Positions 1-6,866 of a stretch of DNA of 11,650 nt are shown here, one piece after another; position 1 is the stretch's first letter, and every line of letters begins with the position of its first letter. Origin of the DNA: PALSA-607 sp036510735 (GTDB taxonomy: Bacteria; Actinomycetota; Actinomycetes; Acidothermales; Acidothermaceae); the NCBI GenBank assembly GCA_036510735.1, contig DATCDK010000025.1:1-11650 (forward strand), read 5' to 3'. The translations under genes were made by a program, and so were the position numbers. A model generated the notes under the pieces. It had not been told where the DNA came from, did not search any database, and worked only from the letters and a program-made list of their open reading frames with translations.

Positions 1-812
1 TCGAGCTCGGGCAGCGTCGACCCGCCGCCGTTGATGACGTAGACGATGTCGTCGCGGTCGTGAGTCGATCGCGCGGCGTGCACGAGAAGGTCGAGCGACT
101 GCGACATGCCGACGTTGCCGGCGTACATCACCACCGTCTTGCCGGAGAGGCCGTACTCGGCGCGATAGGAGTTCTCGGTCGGTCCTGGTTGGACAACCTC
201 GGCATCGACGAAGTTCGGGATGACGCGCAGCCGCTGCGGGCGACGCATCTTTGCTGCCAGGTTCGCCCGCATGTCGGCTGACAGCACGGTGACTGCGGCA
301 CACCGCGCGTAGGACCAACGCTCCAGTGCGCTTGCCGCCGAGATGAGGGTGCGGCCGCGGAGCAAGCCGAGCTCGACGGCGACGTCGGGGAAGACGTCTT
401 GCACGTTAAGAACAAGGGGCGCGCGTCGCGCCAAGGCCGCGAACCATCCGGTCGCCGCCATCGGCAGCGGCGGCGTCATCGCGAACGTGACATCGACTCG
501 ACCGCCGACGGCCGCGACCGCGGCGTCGAGTGCGCAGAACGCGGCGAAACCGACCGCCCGCTTAGGGATGCTGCGCTTGTCGCCAGTCGGGAATGGGTGC
601 ACCCGCGTCACGCGGCCCCACGACGTCGTTTCTCGACGAACGACCTTGCCTCGCCACTCGGGGAGCACGTCGTGGTGCTCGTACCAGGGCAGCGACGTCA
701 CGACCTCGATGTGATGGCCGAGCGCGCCGAGCTCCTCGACGAGACGAGTCGCAATGACCCCCGTCGGCGCGACGTCGGGATCGAAGTGCGGAAGCACCGC
801 GAGGATCCTCAC
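1..812 (-). CDS. GT4 glycosyltransferase, WcaI-like (3' end outside window)
   Basis: Only the first 270 codons lie in the window; the gene runs off the left edge, so the C-terminal sugar-nucleotide-binding half is mostly missing. The start is a GTG at 812-810, preceded 7 nt upstream by AAGGG (820-824) and overlapping the stop of the upstream glycosyltransferase by 4 nt. The N-terminal Rossmann domain begins VRILAVLPHF and carries an early glycine loop (PTGV near residue 16). It also has NVQDVFPD at about 136-143, VIPNFVD at 197-203 and MYAGNVGMSQSLD at 229-241. These phrases are typical of the WcaI (colanic acid) branch of GT4 retaining transferases. By inference it adds one sugar to a lipid-linked glycan at the inner face of the membrane; donor and acceptor cannot be read from the sequence. 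It is the last gene visible in the gmd-led unit. Confidence 0.88.
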   Translation of the reverse strand, partial: MRILAVLPHFDPDVAPTGVIATRLVEELGALGHHIEVVTSLPWYEHHDVLPEWRGKVVRRETTSWGRVTRVHPFPTGDKRSIPKRAVGFAAFCALDAAVAAVGGRVDVTFAMTPPLPMAATGWFAALARRAPLVLNVQDVFPDVAVELGLLRGRTLISAASALERWSYARCAAVTVLSADMRANLAAKMRRPQRLRVIPNFVDAEVVQPGPTENSYRAEYGLSGKTVVMYAGNVGMSQSLDLLVHAARSTHDRDDIVYVINGGGSTLPEL

Positions 813-1957
813 GTGCCGACCCTTGCGTAGACATCGACGAGTAGTTGCACCGGGTCTATAGCCGCCAGCTCCGCCGCTCGTACTCGACCGGTGTCCGAGA
901 GCCGTTGCCGGGCCTTATCGTCGGCGAGCAGATCGCTCATCGCGCGCGCCCAACCGGGGCCATCGTCGGGGTCGACCAGCACGCCGGCGTCGCCGACCAA
1001 TGACGGCAACGCGGTTGCATCGGCCGCGATCACCGGGCACCCCGCAGCCATCGCTTCAAGGACCGGGAGGCCGAAACCCTCGAAACGGGAGGGAAATGCG
1101 AGCATCTCTGCGCCCGCATACAGGGCGGCTAGCTGTTCCGACGTCACGTAGCCAAGCGTCTGAACCTGATCGTCGACGCCGAGCCGTGCTGTCAGATCGG
1201 CGAGGTCGGCGCGTGTCGAATGGGCCGATCCCCACGCCCCTGCACCAACGGCCCCGGTGAGTACCAACGAGACGTCCTCGGTCTTTGTCACCGTGGCGAA
1301 TGCCTCGAGCAGCATCGCGTGATTCTTGTGCGGGTAGGTCGCCGCGGGATACAGGATGTACGGCGCGTGCACGCCGAGTGCAGCCAGCAACTCTGCACGT
1401 CGATCATCAGACACTGCAGGCATCGGGCGAACGACGGCCGGCACCACGACGACCTTGGTCGGGTCAAGGTCGAATGCCTCGATCGCTTGGGTGCGGGTGA
1501 AGTCGCTCACGGCGGTCACGATCTCGGCCCGCTTCAACGACCGGCCCTGTGTCATGGCGAGGTACCGCCGCTTCGCGGTACTGAAGTACGCCGGGTACGA
1601 CAGGTACTGCAGATCGTGCAGCGTGACGACTGCTGGCACGCGGCAACCGGGTGGCACAATCCCGCCAAGGTGGTGCACGAGGTCGACCTTCTGCGCCCGC
1701 AAATGCCTTGGCAGCCAGGCATTCTCGATGAGAACGCGTCGCAGCACGTGACGGCCTTTAGGTATCGGCGGCACGACGGTGTGCGCGGCCGCGGCCAACT
1801 CGGGGTAGGCCTTGACGAAGTCCGGCAGGCCGAATGCAACCACGTCGATATCGTCACGTTTGGTCAGTGGGTCAAGTAGGCCAGTTGCGTAGCCCTCGCT
1901 GCCGCCGACGACTCCCGGCACGAGCCACAGCAGATTGAGGCCGACGGTGAGGGTCAT
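809..1957 (-). CDS. GT4 family glycosyltransferase (group 1)
   Basis: A protein of 382 residues with the two-domain GT-B layout of retaining group 1 transferases. The N-terminal domain starts MTLTVGLNLLWLVPG with a GG loop at 18-19, and VTLHDLQYL lies at 111-119. The C-terminal donor-binding domain has an ATYPHKNH segment at 196-203, where the phosphate-contacting R/K-K-N motif of GT4 enzymes sits. It also has the E-x7-E pair E283/E291 in RFEGFGLPVLEAM. The frame stays open 51 nt further upstream, to 2008. The ATG at 1957 is preferred because it forms an ATGA overlap with the preceding gene and removes a basic, non-conserved leader. The VTLHD segment and the E-x7-E box suggest a mannosyl- or rhamnosyl-transferase type, but the donor is not determined. 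It is the third gene of the gmd-led unit. Confidence 0.92.
   Translation of the reverse strand: MTLTVGLNLLWLVPGVVGGSEGYATGLLDPLTKRDDIDVVAFGLPDFVKAYPELAAAAHTVVPPIPKGRHVLRRVLIENAWLPRHLRAQKVDLVHHLGGIVPPGCRVPAVVTLHDLQYLSYPAYFSTAKRRYLAMTQGRSLKRAEIVTAVSDFTRTQAIEAFDLDPTKVVVVPAVVRPMPAVSDDRRAELLAALGVHAPYILYPAATYPHKNHAMLLEAFATVTKTEDVSLVLTGAVGAGAWGSAHSTRADLADLTARLGVDDQVQTLGYVTSEQLAALYAGAEMLAFPSRFEGFGLPVLEAMAAGCPVIAADATALPSLVGDAGVLVDPDDGPGWARAMSDLLADDKARQRLSDTGRVRAAELAAIDPVQLLVDVYARVGT
820..824 (-). promoter_or_regulatory. Ribosome binding site for the WcaI-like gene
   Basis: AAGGG on the minus strand lies 7 nt before the GTG at 812. It supports that start over alternatives and sits inside the 3' end of the upstream glycosyltransferase, as expected for a coupled gene. 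Confidence 0.5.
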
Positions 1958-3048
1958 AACGCGGCCGCTCGATAGGCCTCGACGGTGAGAGCGGCGGCGT
2001 CGTCCCACGTATAACGGGCCGATTGCTGCAAGGCCGCGGCAGCGAACTTGTCGTGTCGCTCGCCGAGCACGGTCTCGAGGGCAGCGGCGATCGCATTGGC
2101 ATCGAGCGGATCGACGAGCAGGCCGCCGTCGCCGACGAACTCGGCCATCGCCGTGCCTCGCGAGGTGACGACCGGAACTCCGTGCGCCATCGCTTCGAGT
2201 ACTGGCAGCCCGAAGCCCTCACGCAAGCTTGGGTAGCAAAACGCTCGAGCACCTGCGTAGGCGGCATGCAGCTGATCGGTCGGCAGGAAGCCGAGCAGTC
2301 GCACGCCTCGCACCAGCTGCGCCTGAACCGGCGCGGGACCCCACCCCGTCGGGCCGACCAGCACGAGCCCGAGCTCGGGATCGGTACGGCGCATTGTGGC
2401 GAATGCCTCGAGCAGTGTCGGCACGTTCTTGCGTGGTTCGAGGGTGCCGCACCACAGCACATAGCGCTCGGGCAGTTGGTAGGCGCCGACGAACGCTGCC
2501 ACATCCTCAGCACTGACGGTCGGAACAGCGACGCCGTGCGGCACTAGCCGCAGCCGTGATCGGTCGAACCCCGCCTCGACGCAGTCGTCGAGTGTCGACT
2601 GCGACGGCACGAGCACGACATCAGCATTTCGCCGCGCCAACGCAAGGCCACGCCGAAAGAATCGGCGCCCGTGCTTGGTGAAGTGGCTGGGCTCGTGCAA
2701 GAACGCGAGGTCGTGGACGGTCACGACAAGTGGCGCGTTCTTCGGCGGGATCGCAAATGTTGTTGCATGGATGACATCGACCGGTCCGGTCGCATGCTGC
2801 ACCGGTGGCCAGCGAAGCGCGTGCCACGACTCGTAGAGCGCGATCCGCGGGAGCGGCAGTTGGTGCATGCGTACGGTCGGTGTCCAGGGCGTCGGCGGCA
2901 GGGTGTCGTGGCGCGCGGCGACCCCGAGAACCTCGACGTCGTCGCGCTTTTGCAACGCCTTCACCGTTTCCAGCGCCGACGAGGCGGTGCCACCCGGCAC
3001 CTCATGCCACAGCTGCTCAAGCGTGACTGCGACTCGCAGTCGGTTCAC
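1954..3048 (-). CDS. GT4 family glycosyltransferase (group 1)
   Basis: A protein of 364 residues, normal for the family. The start is a GTG at 3048-3046 that overlaps the gmd stop by 4 nt (GTGA); the stop overlaps the next start by 4 nt (ATGA). Visible motifs are VPGGTA at 17-22 (acceptor-domain glycine loop), VTVHDLAFL at 109-117, CGTLEPRKN at 200-208 (phosphate-binding R/K pair) and the E-x7-E pair E267/E275 in REGFGLPVLEAM. It shares its layout with the next gene downstream (VT-HDL, GFGLPVLEAMA-G-PV), so the two may come from an old duplication that diverged for different linkages. By inference it acts at the cytoplasmic membrane in assembling the glycan that uses the GDP-sugar made by the adjacent gmd/fcl pair. 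Exact donor and linkage are unknown. Confidence 0.92.
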   Translation of the reverse strand: MNRLRVAVTLEQLWHEVPGGTASSALETVKALQKRDDVEVLGVAARHDTLPPTPWTPTVRMHQLPLPRIALYESWHALRWPPVQHATGPVDVIHATTFAIPPKNAPLVVTVHDLAFLHEPSHFTKHGRRFFRRGLALARRNADVVLVPSQSTLDDCVEAGFDRSRLRLVPHGVAVPTVSAEDVAAFVGAYQLPERYVLWCGTLEPRKNVPTLLEAFATMRRTDPELGLVLVGPTGWGPAPVQAQLVRGVRLLGFLPTDQLHAAYAGARAFCYPSLREGFGLPVLEAMAHGVPVVTSRGTAMAEFVGDGGLLVDPLDANAIAAALETVLGERHDKFAAAALQQSARYTWDDAAALTVEAYRAAAL

Positions 3049-4094
3049 CGGTCGACGCGGATGGCTCGCCCGGCGAGTTGATCGGCGAGCATTGCCACGT
3101 CGGCGTCGACCATCAGGCGCGCGAGTTCCGGTGTGTGGGTCTTTGCTTCCCAGTCGAGCACAGCCTTGGCCTTCGACGCGTCGCCACAGAGGTTGTCGAC
3201 CTCGGCGGGCCGCAGGTAGGCCGGATCGGTCTCGACGTACTTGTGCCAGTCGAGACCCACGCGGTCGAACGCGAATTCCACGAACTGCTCGATCGAATAG
3301 GAAACGCCAGTGGCGATCACAAAGTCATCGGGCTCGTCGGTCTGGAGCATGCGCCACATTGCCTCGACGTACTCGGGGGCGTAGCCCCAGTCACGCAACG
3401 CAGACAGGTTGCCGAGGTAGAGCTTCTCCTGCAGGCCGGCCTGGATGCGCGCCACCGCACGGGTGATCTTGCGAGTAACGAACGTCTCGCCACGACGCTC
3501 GCTCTCGTGGTTGAAGAGGATTCCGTTCACGGCGAACATGCCGTACGACTCGCGGTAGTTCACCGTCACCCAGTAGCCGTAGACCTTTGCCGCACCGTAC
3601 GGCGAACGGGGGTGGAACGGCGTCTGCTCGTTCTGCGGCGGGGGAGTCGAACCGAACATCTCCGAACTCGAGGCCTGGTAGAACCGCGTCGAGATCCCCG
3701 AGGCACGAATCGCCTCGAGCAATCGGATCGTTGCGATACCAGTGACGTCGCCGGTGTAGTCGGGCATCTCGAAGCTGACCTTGACATGGCTCTGCGCGCC
3801 GAGGTGGTAGACCTCGTCGGGATGCACCGCGCGCATCAGGTTCACCAGGCCGACCCCGTCGTGCAGGTCGCCGTAATGCAGCCGTAGCCGAACGTCACTG
3901 TCGTGCGGGTCTTGATAAATGCGGTCGAGTCGCTCGGTGTTGAAGGTCGATGCGCGACGGATCAGGCCGTGAACCTCATAGCCCTTGGAGAGCAACAGTT
4001 CGGCGAGATAGGAACCGTCCTGGCCGGTGATTCCGGTCACCAGTGCGATCTTGCGAGAACTGGGAACGGTCGCCTCCGCATCGCTTGGCGGCAT
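3045..4094 (-). CDS. gmd: GDP-mannose 4,6-dehydratase
   Basis: Converts GDP-D-mannose to GDP-4-keto-6-deoxy-D-mannose, the first step to GDP-L-fucose (or GDP-D-rhamnose), in the cytoplasm. It is an extended short-chain dehydrogenase of 349 residues from the chosen start, close to the usual size. Motifs seen: NADP-binding GITGQDGSYLAE from 21, RRAS-FNTERLD at 46-57, HYGDLHD at 73-79, SSSEMFG at 132-138, catalytic Y156-x3-K160 in SPYGAAK, and FNHESERRGETFVTRKI from 184, a GMD signature. The frame is open to an ATG at 4124. The ATG at 4094 is preferred because the extra ten residues are not family-like and would leave only 8 bp to the divergent fcl gene. Neither start has a good Shine-Dalgarno, so the exact start is uncertain. 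It heads a coupled unit with three glycosyltransferases. No reductase other than the divergent fcl is seen, which favours GDP-L-fucose as the product. Confidence 0.96.
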   Translation of the reverse strand: MPPSDAEATVPSSRKIALVTGITGQDGSYLAELLLSKGYEVHGLIRRASTFNTERLDRIYQDPHDSDVRLRLHYGDLHDGVGLVNLMRAVHPDEVYHLGAQSHVKVSFEMPDYTGDVTGIATIRLLEAIRASGISTRFYQASSSEMFGSTPPPQNEQTPFHPRSPYGAAKVYGYWVTVNYRESYGMFAVNGILFNHESERRGETFVTRKITRAVARIQAGLQEKLYLGNLSALRDWGYAPEYVEAMWRMLQTDEPDDFVIATGVSYSIEQFVEFAFDRVGLDWHKYVETDPAYLRPAEVDNLCGDASKAKAVLDWEAKTHTPELARLMVDADVAMLADQLAGRAIRVDR

Positions 4095-4132
4095 GTCGGG
4101 AGAACAGCAGGCCAAGGCTAGCATTGGGCCAC
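4095..4132. promoter_or_regulatory. Compact divergent promoter region between gmd and fcl
   Basis: Only about 38 bp separate the two preferred start codons. The plus strand has TAGCAT at 4119-4124, matching the actinobacterial TANNNT -10 pattern, with 8 nt between it and the fcl ATG, so transcription would begin at or next to the start codon. On the minus strand TAGCCT (4120-4115) is a matching -10 for gmd. The two share the GCTAGC palindrome at 4118-4123, so the two polymerases would compete. No convincing -35 hexamer was found. This is an inference from spacing and the -10 pattern only. Confidence 0.4.
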
Positions 4133-5098
4133 ATGGGAGACCTGGACAAGAGCGCGCCGACCTACATCGCCGGGCACCGGGGTCTCGTCGGCTCCGCGGT
4201 GTGGCGACACTTCGCGTCGTCCGGCTTCGAAGACCTGATAGGGCGGACGTCGGGTGAGCTCGATCTGCGCGATCGCAACGCGACGTTCGGGTTCTTCAAT
4301 GCGAGACGGCCGCGCACGGTCGTCGTCGCGGCCGCGAAGGTCGGCGGCATCATGGCCAACTCGACCTATCCGGCGGACTTTCTCTCCGACAATCTGCGGA
4401 TCCAGCTGAACGTCATGGACGCTGCCCTTGCGGTTGGCGTCGAGCGCCTGCTGTTCCTTGGCAGCAGCTGCATCTATCCGAAGTTCGCACCTCAACCGAT
4501 CAGCGAGGACTCACTGCTGACGGGCCCGCTCGAGCCGACCAACGACGCCTACGCAATCGCGAAGATTGCCGGCGTCATGCAGGTGCAAGCTGCCCGCCGC
4601 CAGTACGGCGTGACCTGGATTTCCGCAATGCCGACGAACCTTTACGGGCCTGGCGACAACTTCGATCTGCAAAAGTCGCATGTGTTGCCGGCATTGATCC
4701 GGCGATTTCACGAAGCAAAGGTCGCCGGCGCGCCCAGTGTCACGATGTGGGGCACAGGCACGCCGCGACGCGAGTTTCTACACGTCGACGACCTGGCGCG
4801 TGCATGCGAGTTACTGCTGGAGCGGTACGACGCCCCGGCACCGATCAACGTCGGCGTCGGCGAGGACCTGACGATCGCCGAGCTGGCCGAACTTATCGCG
4901 GGCATCGTCGGTTACGAAGGCGAGCGGCTCTTCGACCCGACGAAACCCGACGGGACGCCGCGCAAGCTGCTCGACGTCCATCGCATCAACGACCTCGGAT
5001 TTACGGCACAGATTCCGCTGGAACAAGGGATTCGTTCGACGTATGAGTGGTATCTCGATCAGCGACCGACACGGCCGCAAGAGCTGCCAGTGCACTAA
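4133..5098 (+). CDS. fcl: GDP-L-fucose synthase
   Basis: The bifunctional 3,5-epimerase/4-reductase that turns GDP-4-keto-6-deoxy-D-mannose into GDP-L-fucose with NADPH. It has 321 residues, the usual length. Motifs seen: NADP-binding GHRGLVGSA from 14, AAKVGGI-AN from 67, SSCIYPK from 111, Y140-x3-K144 in DAYAIAK, GPGDNFDL from 172, SHVLPALIRRFHEA from 182, and WGTG-PRREFLHVDD from 206. The active-site set S111, C113, Y140, K144 and H183 lines up with E. coli Fcl S107, C109, Y136, K140 and H179 at a constant offset of four. The frame stays open upstream to 4043, but that would run into gmd. The ATG at 4133 is chosen from the conserved N-terminus, and it lacks a Shine-Dalgarno site. The gene is divergent from gmd, unlike the usual gmd-fcl tandem. 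Its last 98 bp overlap the end of the convergent membrane-protein gene. Confidence 0.96.
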   Translation: MGDLDKSAPTYIAGHRGLVGSAVWRHFASSGFEDLIGRTSGELDLRDRNATFGFFNARRPRTVVVAAAKVGGIMANSTYPADFLSDNLRIQLNVMDAALAVGVERLLFLGSSCIYPKFAPQPISEDSLLTGPLEPTNDAYAIAKIAGVMQVQAARRQYGVTWISAMPTNLYGPGDNFDLQKSHVLPALIRRFHEAKVAGAPSVTMWGTGTPRREFLHVDDLARACELLLERYDAPAPINVGVGEDLTIAELAELIAGIVGYEGERLFDPTKPDGTPRKLLDVHRINDLGFTAQIPLEQGIRSTYEWYLDQRPTRPQELPVH

Positions 5099-6656
5099 GG
5101 GTCACGAACGCGAGCATCGCGATCGTGACGATGCCGGGCCATGGTGAGTTGGTGCCGACGGCGTGCGCGACCCGCGTGATGTTGCCAGTGAGCTGCGATC
5201 CCTTACCCAGCCACAGTTTCGACAACACAACACAACCCGCGGTGACCTCGATCGCGATCGCCAGCACGCACGTGACGACCGGTGCGAAGCGTTCGACCGC
5301 CGACGGAAGCAGGCCGATGACCAGGTCGGCGCCCACCGATGCGATGGCGACCAGCCCGACGAAGCCCGGGTAGAGATAGCGGCCCTGGATGCCGATGAGT
5401 TGGCCGGTTCGGTGGTAGTCGGACCAGCCGTGGAACATCAGCGGTACGACGACCAGCACGGTCGGCAGCAGCAGGACGAGCAGTTCGACGGCGGGCACGC
5501 GTGGGGGTCGGCCAACATGGCGGCCCTCGTCGTCGACACCTGGCCGTCGTCCGGCAAAGGTGGCGACGAAACCCAGCACCAGCAAGGCGCCTGCGAGCAG
5601 GCTGGCGACGAACGTGATCCAGCCGGGCAGGCTGGGCGGCACGGTCAGGCCCAACGCACCCCAGACGTCGGTGGTCATGCGATCGAGGGCGTGGTGCAGG
5701 TACGTCGCGACGTGCACCTTCGAGCCGGCGGGCAGTGGAGGCCACACCGTGTTCGCCTGCGCGGGGGTGAGGCCGGCCGGTTGAACGCTGCCGTAGACGT
5801 TGAGGTTGCGAAGCCACCACAGGCCGCCGATCGCGCCGGACAGTACGACGATGCGCACCGGCCACTGGGGGAACGGCAAGCGGTTGCGCCGCCACCCGAC
5901 GAGATAGGCCAACACGGCGACCGGCGGCAAGACGAGCGCGAAGCCCTTGGTAAGTAGGGCCAGGATCAAGCTGACGCCCATCGTCACAGCGACGCGGATG
6001 CGCATGTCGCCCGCCATCGCCTTCGTCACCTGCAAGAGGAAGACGCTCGTCAGCAGGATCAGCAGGTCGTCGTTGTTGACCGAGCCGCCAAGGCGCTCAA
6101 GGGCCGGCAGCAGGATCGGGGCGAACGCGGTCGCGACGGCGACGCCGCCACGGGTGTAGCGCTTCGCGATCGCCCAACACAGATACGGAAGCGGCAACAG
6201 AAAGAGGATGTCGAGCAGGCGCAGAATGCCCACCGTTTGATCCCACGCCAGGTGCGCGGAGCCCGGTATCGCGTCGAGCACCCCGGCCGCCAGGGCGTAG
6301 TAGCCCGGCGGGTGTTGGGCGAGCTGGTTCGGGACCGACGCGGGCTCGGGCTCCGAGGTGCCACCGCCGAGGCTGTCGAAGGTCGGCCGGTCGGCGCGCG
6401 GGAGCGACACATAGGTGACGAACGGCGGCTGGTCCTTGACGTTGAACATCTGGTACGTGTCGTTGACCCCGACCGTGTAGGCCGCCACCCCTGGAGTGGG
6501 GTAGAGGTCGCCGTGCTGGGAATCGAGCACCCGCGAGACGTGGCCGGTCTCGTCGAACCCCCAGTAGGCCGGGTAGAGGAGGGTGAAGATGACCATGACG
6601 CCGAGGTGCAGCGCCATCGCAGTCCAGACGGCGAGGGGGGGCTTGGAACGCTGCAT
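5001..6656 (-). CDS. DUF2142-like polytopic membrane protein, probable GT-C glycosyltransferase
   Basis: A protein of 551 residues with about ten or more hydrophobic membrane segments (for example near 10-30, 141-162, 172-188, 197-212, 223-255, 268-282, 345-368, 390-407, 430-450, 458-480 and 508-532). The pattern fits DUF2142: an acidic motif after the first membrane segment (GFDETGHV at 33-40), QHPPGYYAL at 114-122, NNDDL at 195-199, LTKGFAL at 235-241, RNLNVYG at 283-289 and GIQGRYLYPG at 422-431. DUF2142 proteins resemble GT-C glycosyltransferases that use polyprenyl-phosphate sugars outside the membrane, with the early acidic residues as likely catalytic base (D35/E36 here). The activity is inferred, not demonstrated. 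The location beside a glycosyltransferase cluster supports a role in the same glycan. The start is the ATG at 6656 with a weak ribosome site. The last 32 codons overlap fcl on the other strand. Confidence 0.82.
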   Translation of the reverse strand: MQRSKPPLAVWTAMALHLGVMVIFTLLYPAYWGFDETGHVSRVLDSQHGDLYPTPGVAAYTVGVNDTYQMFNVKDQPPFVTYVSLPRADRPTFDSLGGGTSEPEPASVPNQLAQHPPGYYALAAGVLDAIPGSAHLAWDQTVGILRLLDILFLLPLPYLCWAIAKRYTRGGVAVATAFAPILLPALERLGGSVNNDDLLILLTSVFLLQVTKAMAGDMRIRVAVTMGVSLILALLTKGFALVLPPVAVLAYLVGWRRNRLPFPQWPVRIVVLSGAIGGLWWLRNLNVYGSVQPAGLTPAQANTVWPPLPAGSKVHVATYLHHALDRMTTDVWGALGLTVPPSLPGWITFVASLLAGALLVLGFVATFAGRRPGVDDEGRHVGRPPRVPAVELLVLLLPTVLVVVPLMFHGWSDYHRTGQLIGIQGRYLYPGFVGLVAIASVGADLVIGLLPSAVERFAPVVTCVLAIAIEVTAGCVVLSKLWLGKGSQLTGNITRVAHAVGTNSPWPGIVTIAMLAFVTLSALAALAAVSVADRDTTHTSNESLVPAESVP

Positions 6657-6698
6657 GGGCTCGATTCCAGAAGGGCGCGCCCCCGTCGTCCGACCCGA

Positions 6699-6704
6699 AC
6701 GTTA
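6699..6704 (-). promoter_or_regulatory. Possible -10 box for the DUF2142-like gene
   Basis: TAACGT on the minus strand fits TANNNT and lies about 42 nt before the ATG at 6656, giving a leader of roughly 35 nt. No matching -35 was found, so this is only a candidate. Confidence 0.25.
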
Positions 6705-6776
6705 GCCCGCGAAGCTGGGAACCGGATGAGCGGCTCGCCGGTCACGCCTCGCATCTGTCCATCGGCCGCTCGCCTA

Positions 6777-6811
6777 AGCTGCGGAGCAGCCCGGGATCAC
6801 AGCTGCGGAGC
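6777..6811 (+). repeat. Direct repeat AGCTGCGGAGC, 24-bp period
   Basis: Two exact 11-bp copies at 6777-6787 and 6801-6811 lie in the roughly 210-bp gap between the divergent membrane-protein and guanylyltransferase genes. The 24-bp spacing is close to two helical turns plus a few bp, so a regulator could bind both from nearly the same face. A TAAGCT at 6775-6780 overlaps the first copy and fits a -10 pattern. The rest of the gap (6657-6854) holds no gene that I can support. Confidence 0.35.
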
Positions 6812-6854
6812 GGGCGTGGGGCGCCGCTGCGCGGCAGGGGTGCGACGGCAAGAC

Positions 6855-6859
6855 AGGGG
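6855..6859 (+). promoter_or_regulatory. Ribosome binding site pointing to an ATC start
   Basis: AGGGG lies 7 nt before the ATC at 6867 and directly against the out-of-frame TTG at 6860. The spacing favours initiation at 6867 (or the neighbouring GTC at 6864, 4 nt away) over the internal ATG at 6939. Confidence 0.45.
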
Positions 6860-6866
6860 TTGAGTC

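Noticed and set aside
1220..1879. 219-residue plus-strand frame opposite the second glycosyltransferase
   Set aside because: Antisense shadow of a gene with intact GT4 motifs; no promoter or ribosome site of its own.
3078..3887. 269-residue plus-strand frame opposite gmd
   Set aside because: The complementary strand encodes a complete GMD; the frame has no family features.
4095..4124. gmd starting at the ATG at 4124
   Set aside because: It adds ten non-conserved residues (LALACCSPD region), could be mistaken for a lipobox-like leader, and leaves almost no room for the divergent fcl promoter; kept only as an alternative start.
5163..5957. 264-residue plus-strand frame inside the DUF2142-like gene
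   Set aside because: Low-complexity Gln/Arg/Asp/Gly composition, no recognisable domain, fully antisense to a membrane protein with family motifs.
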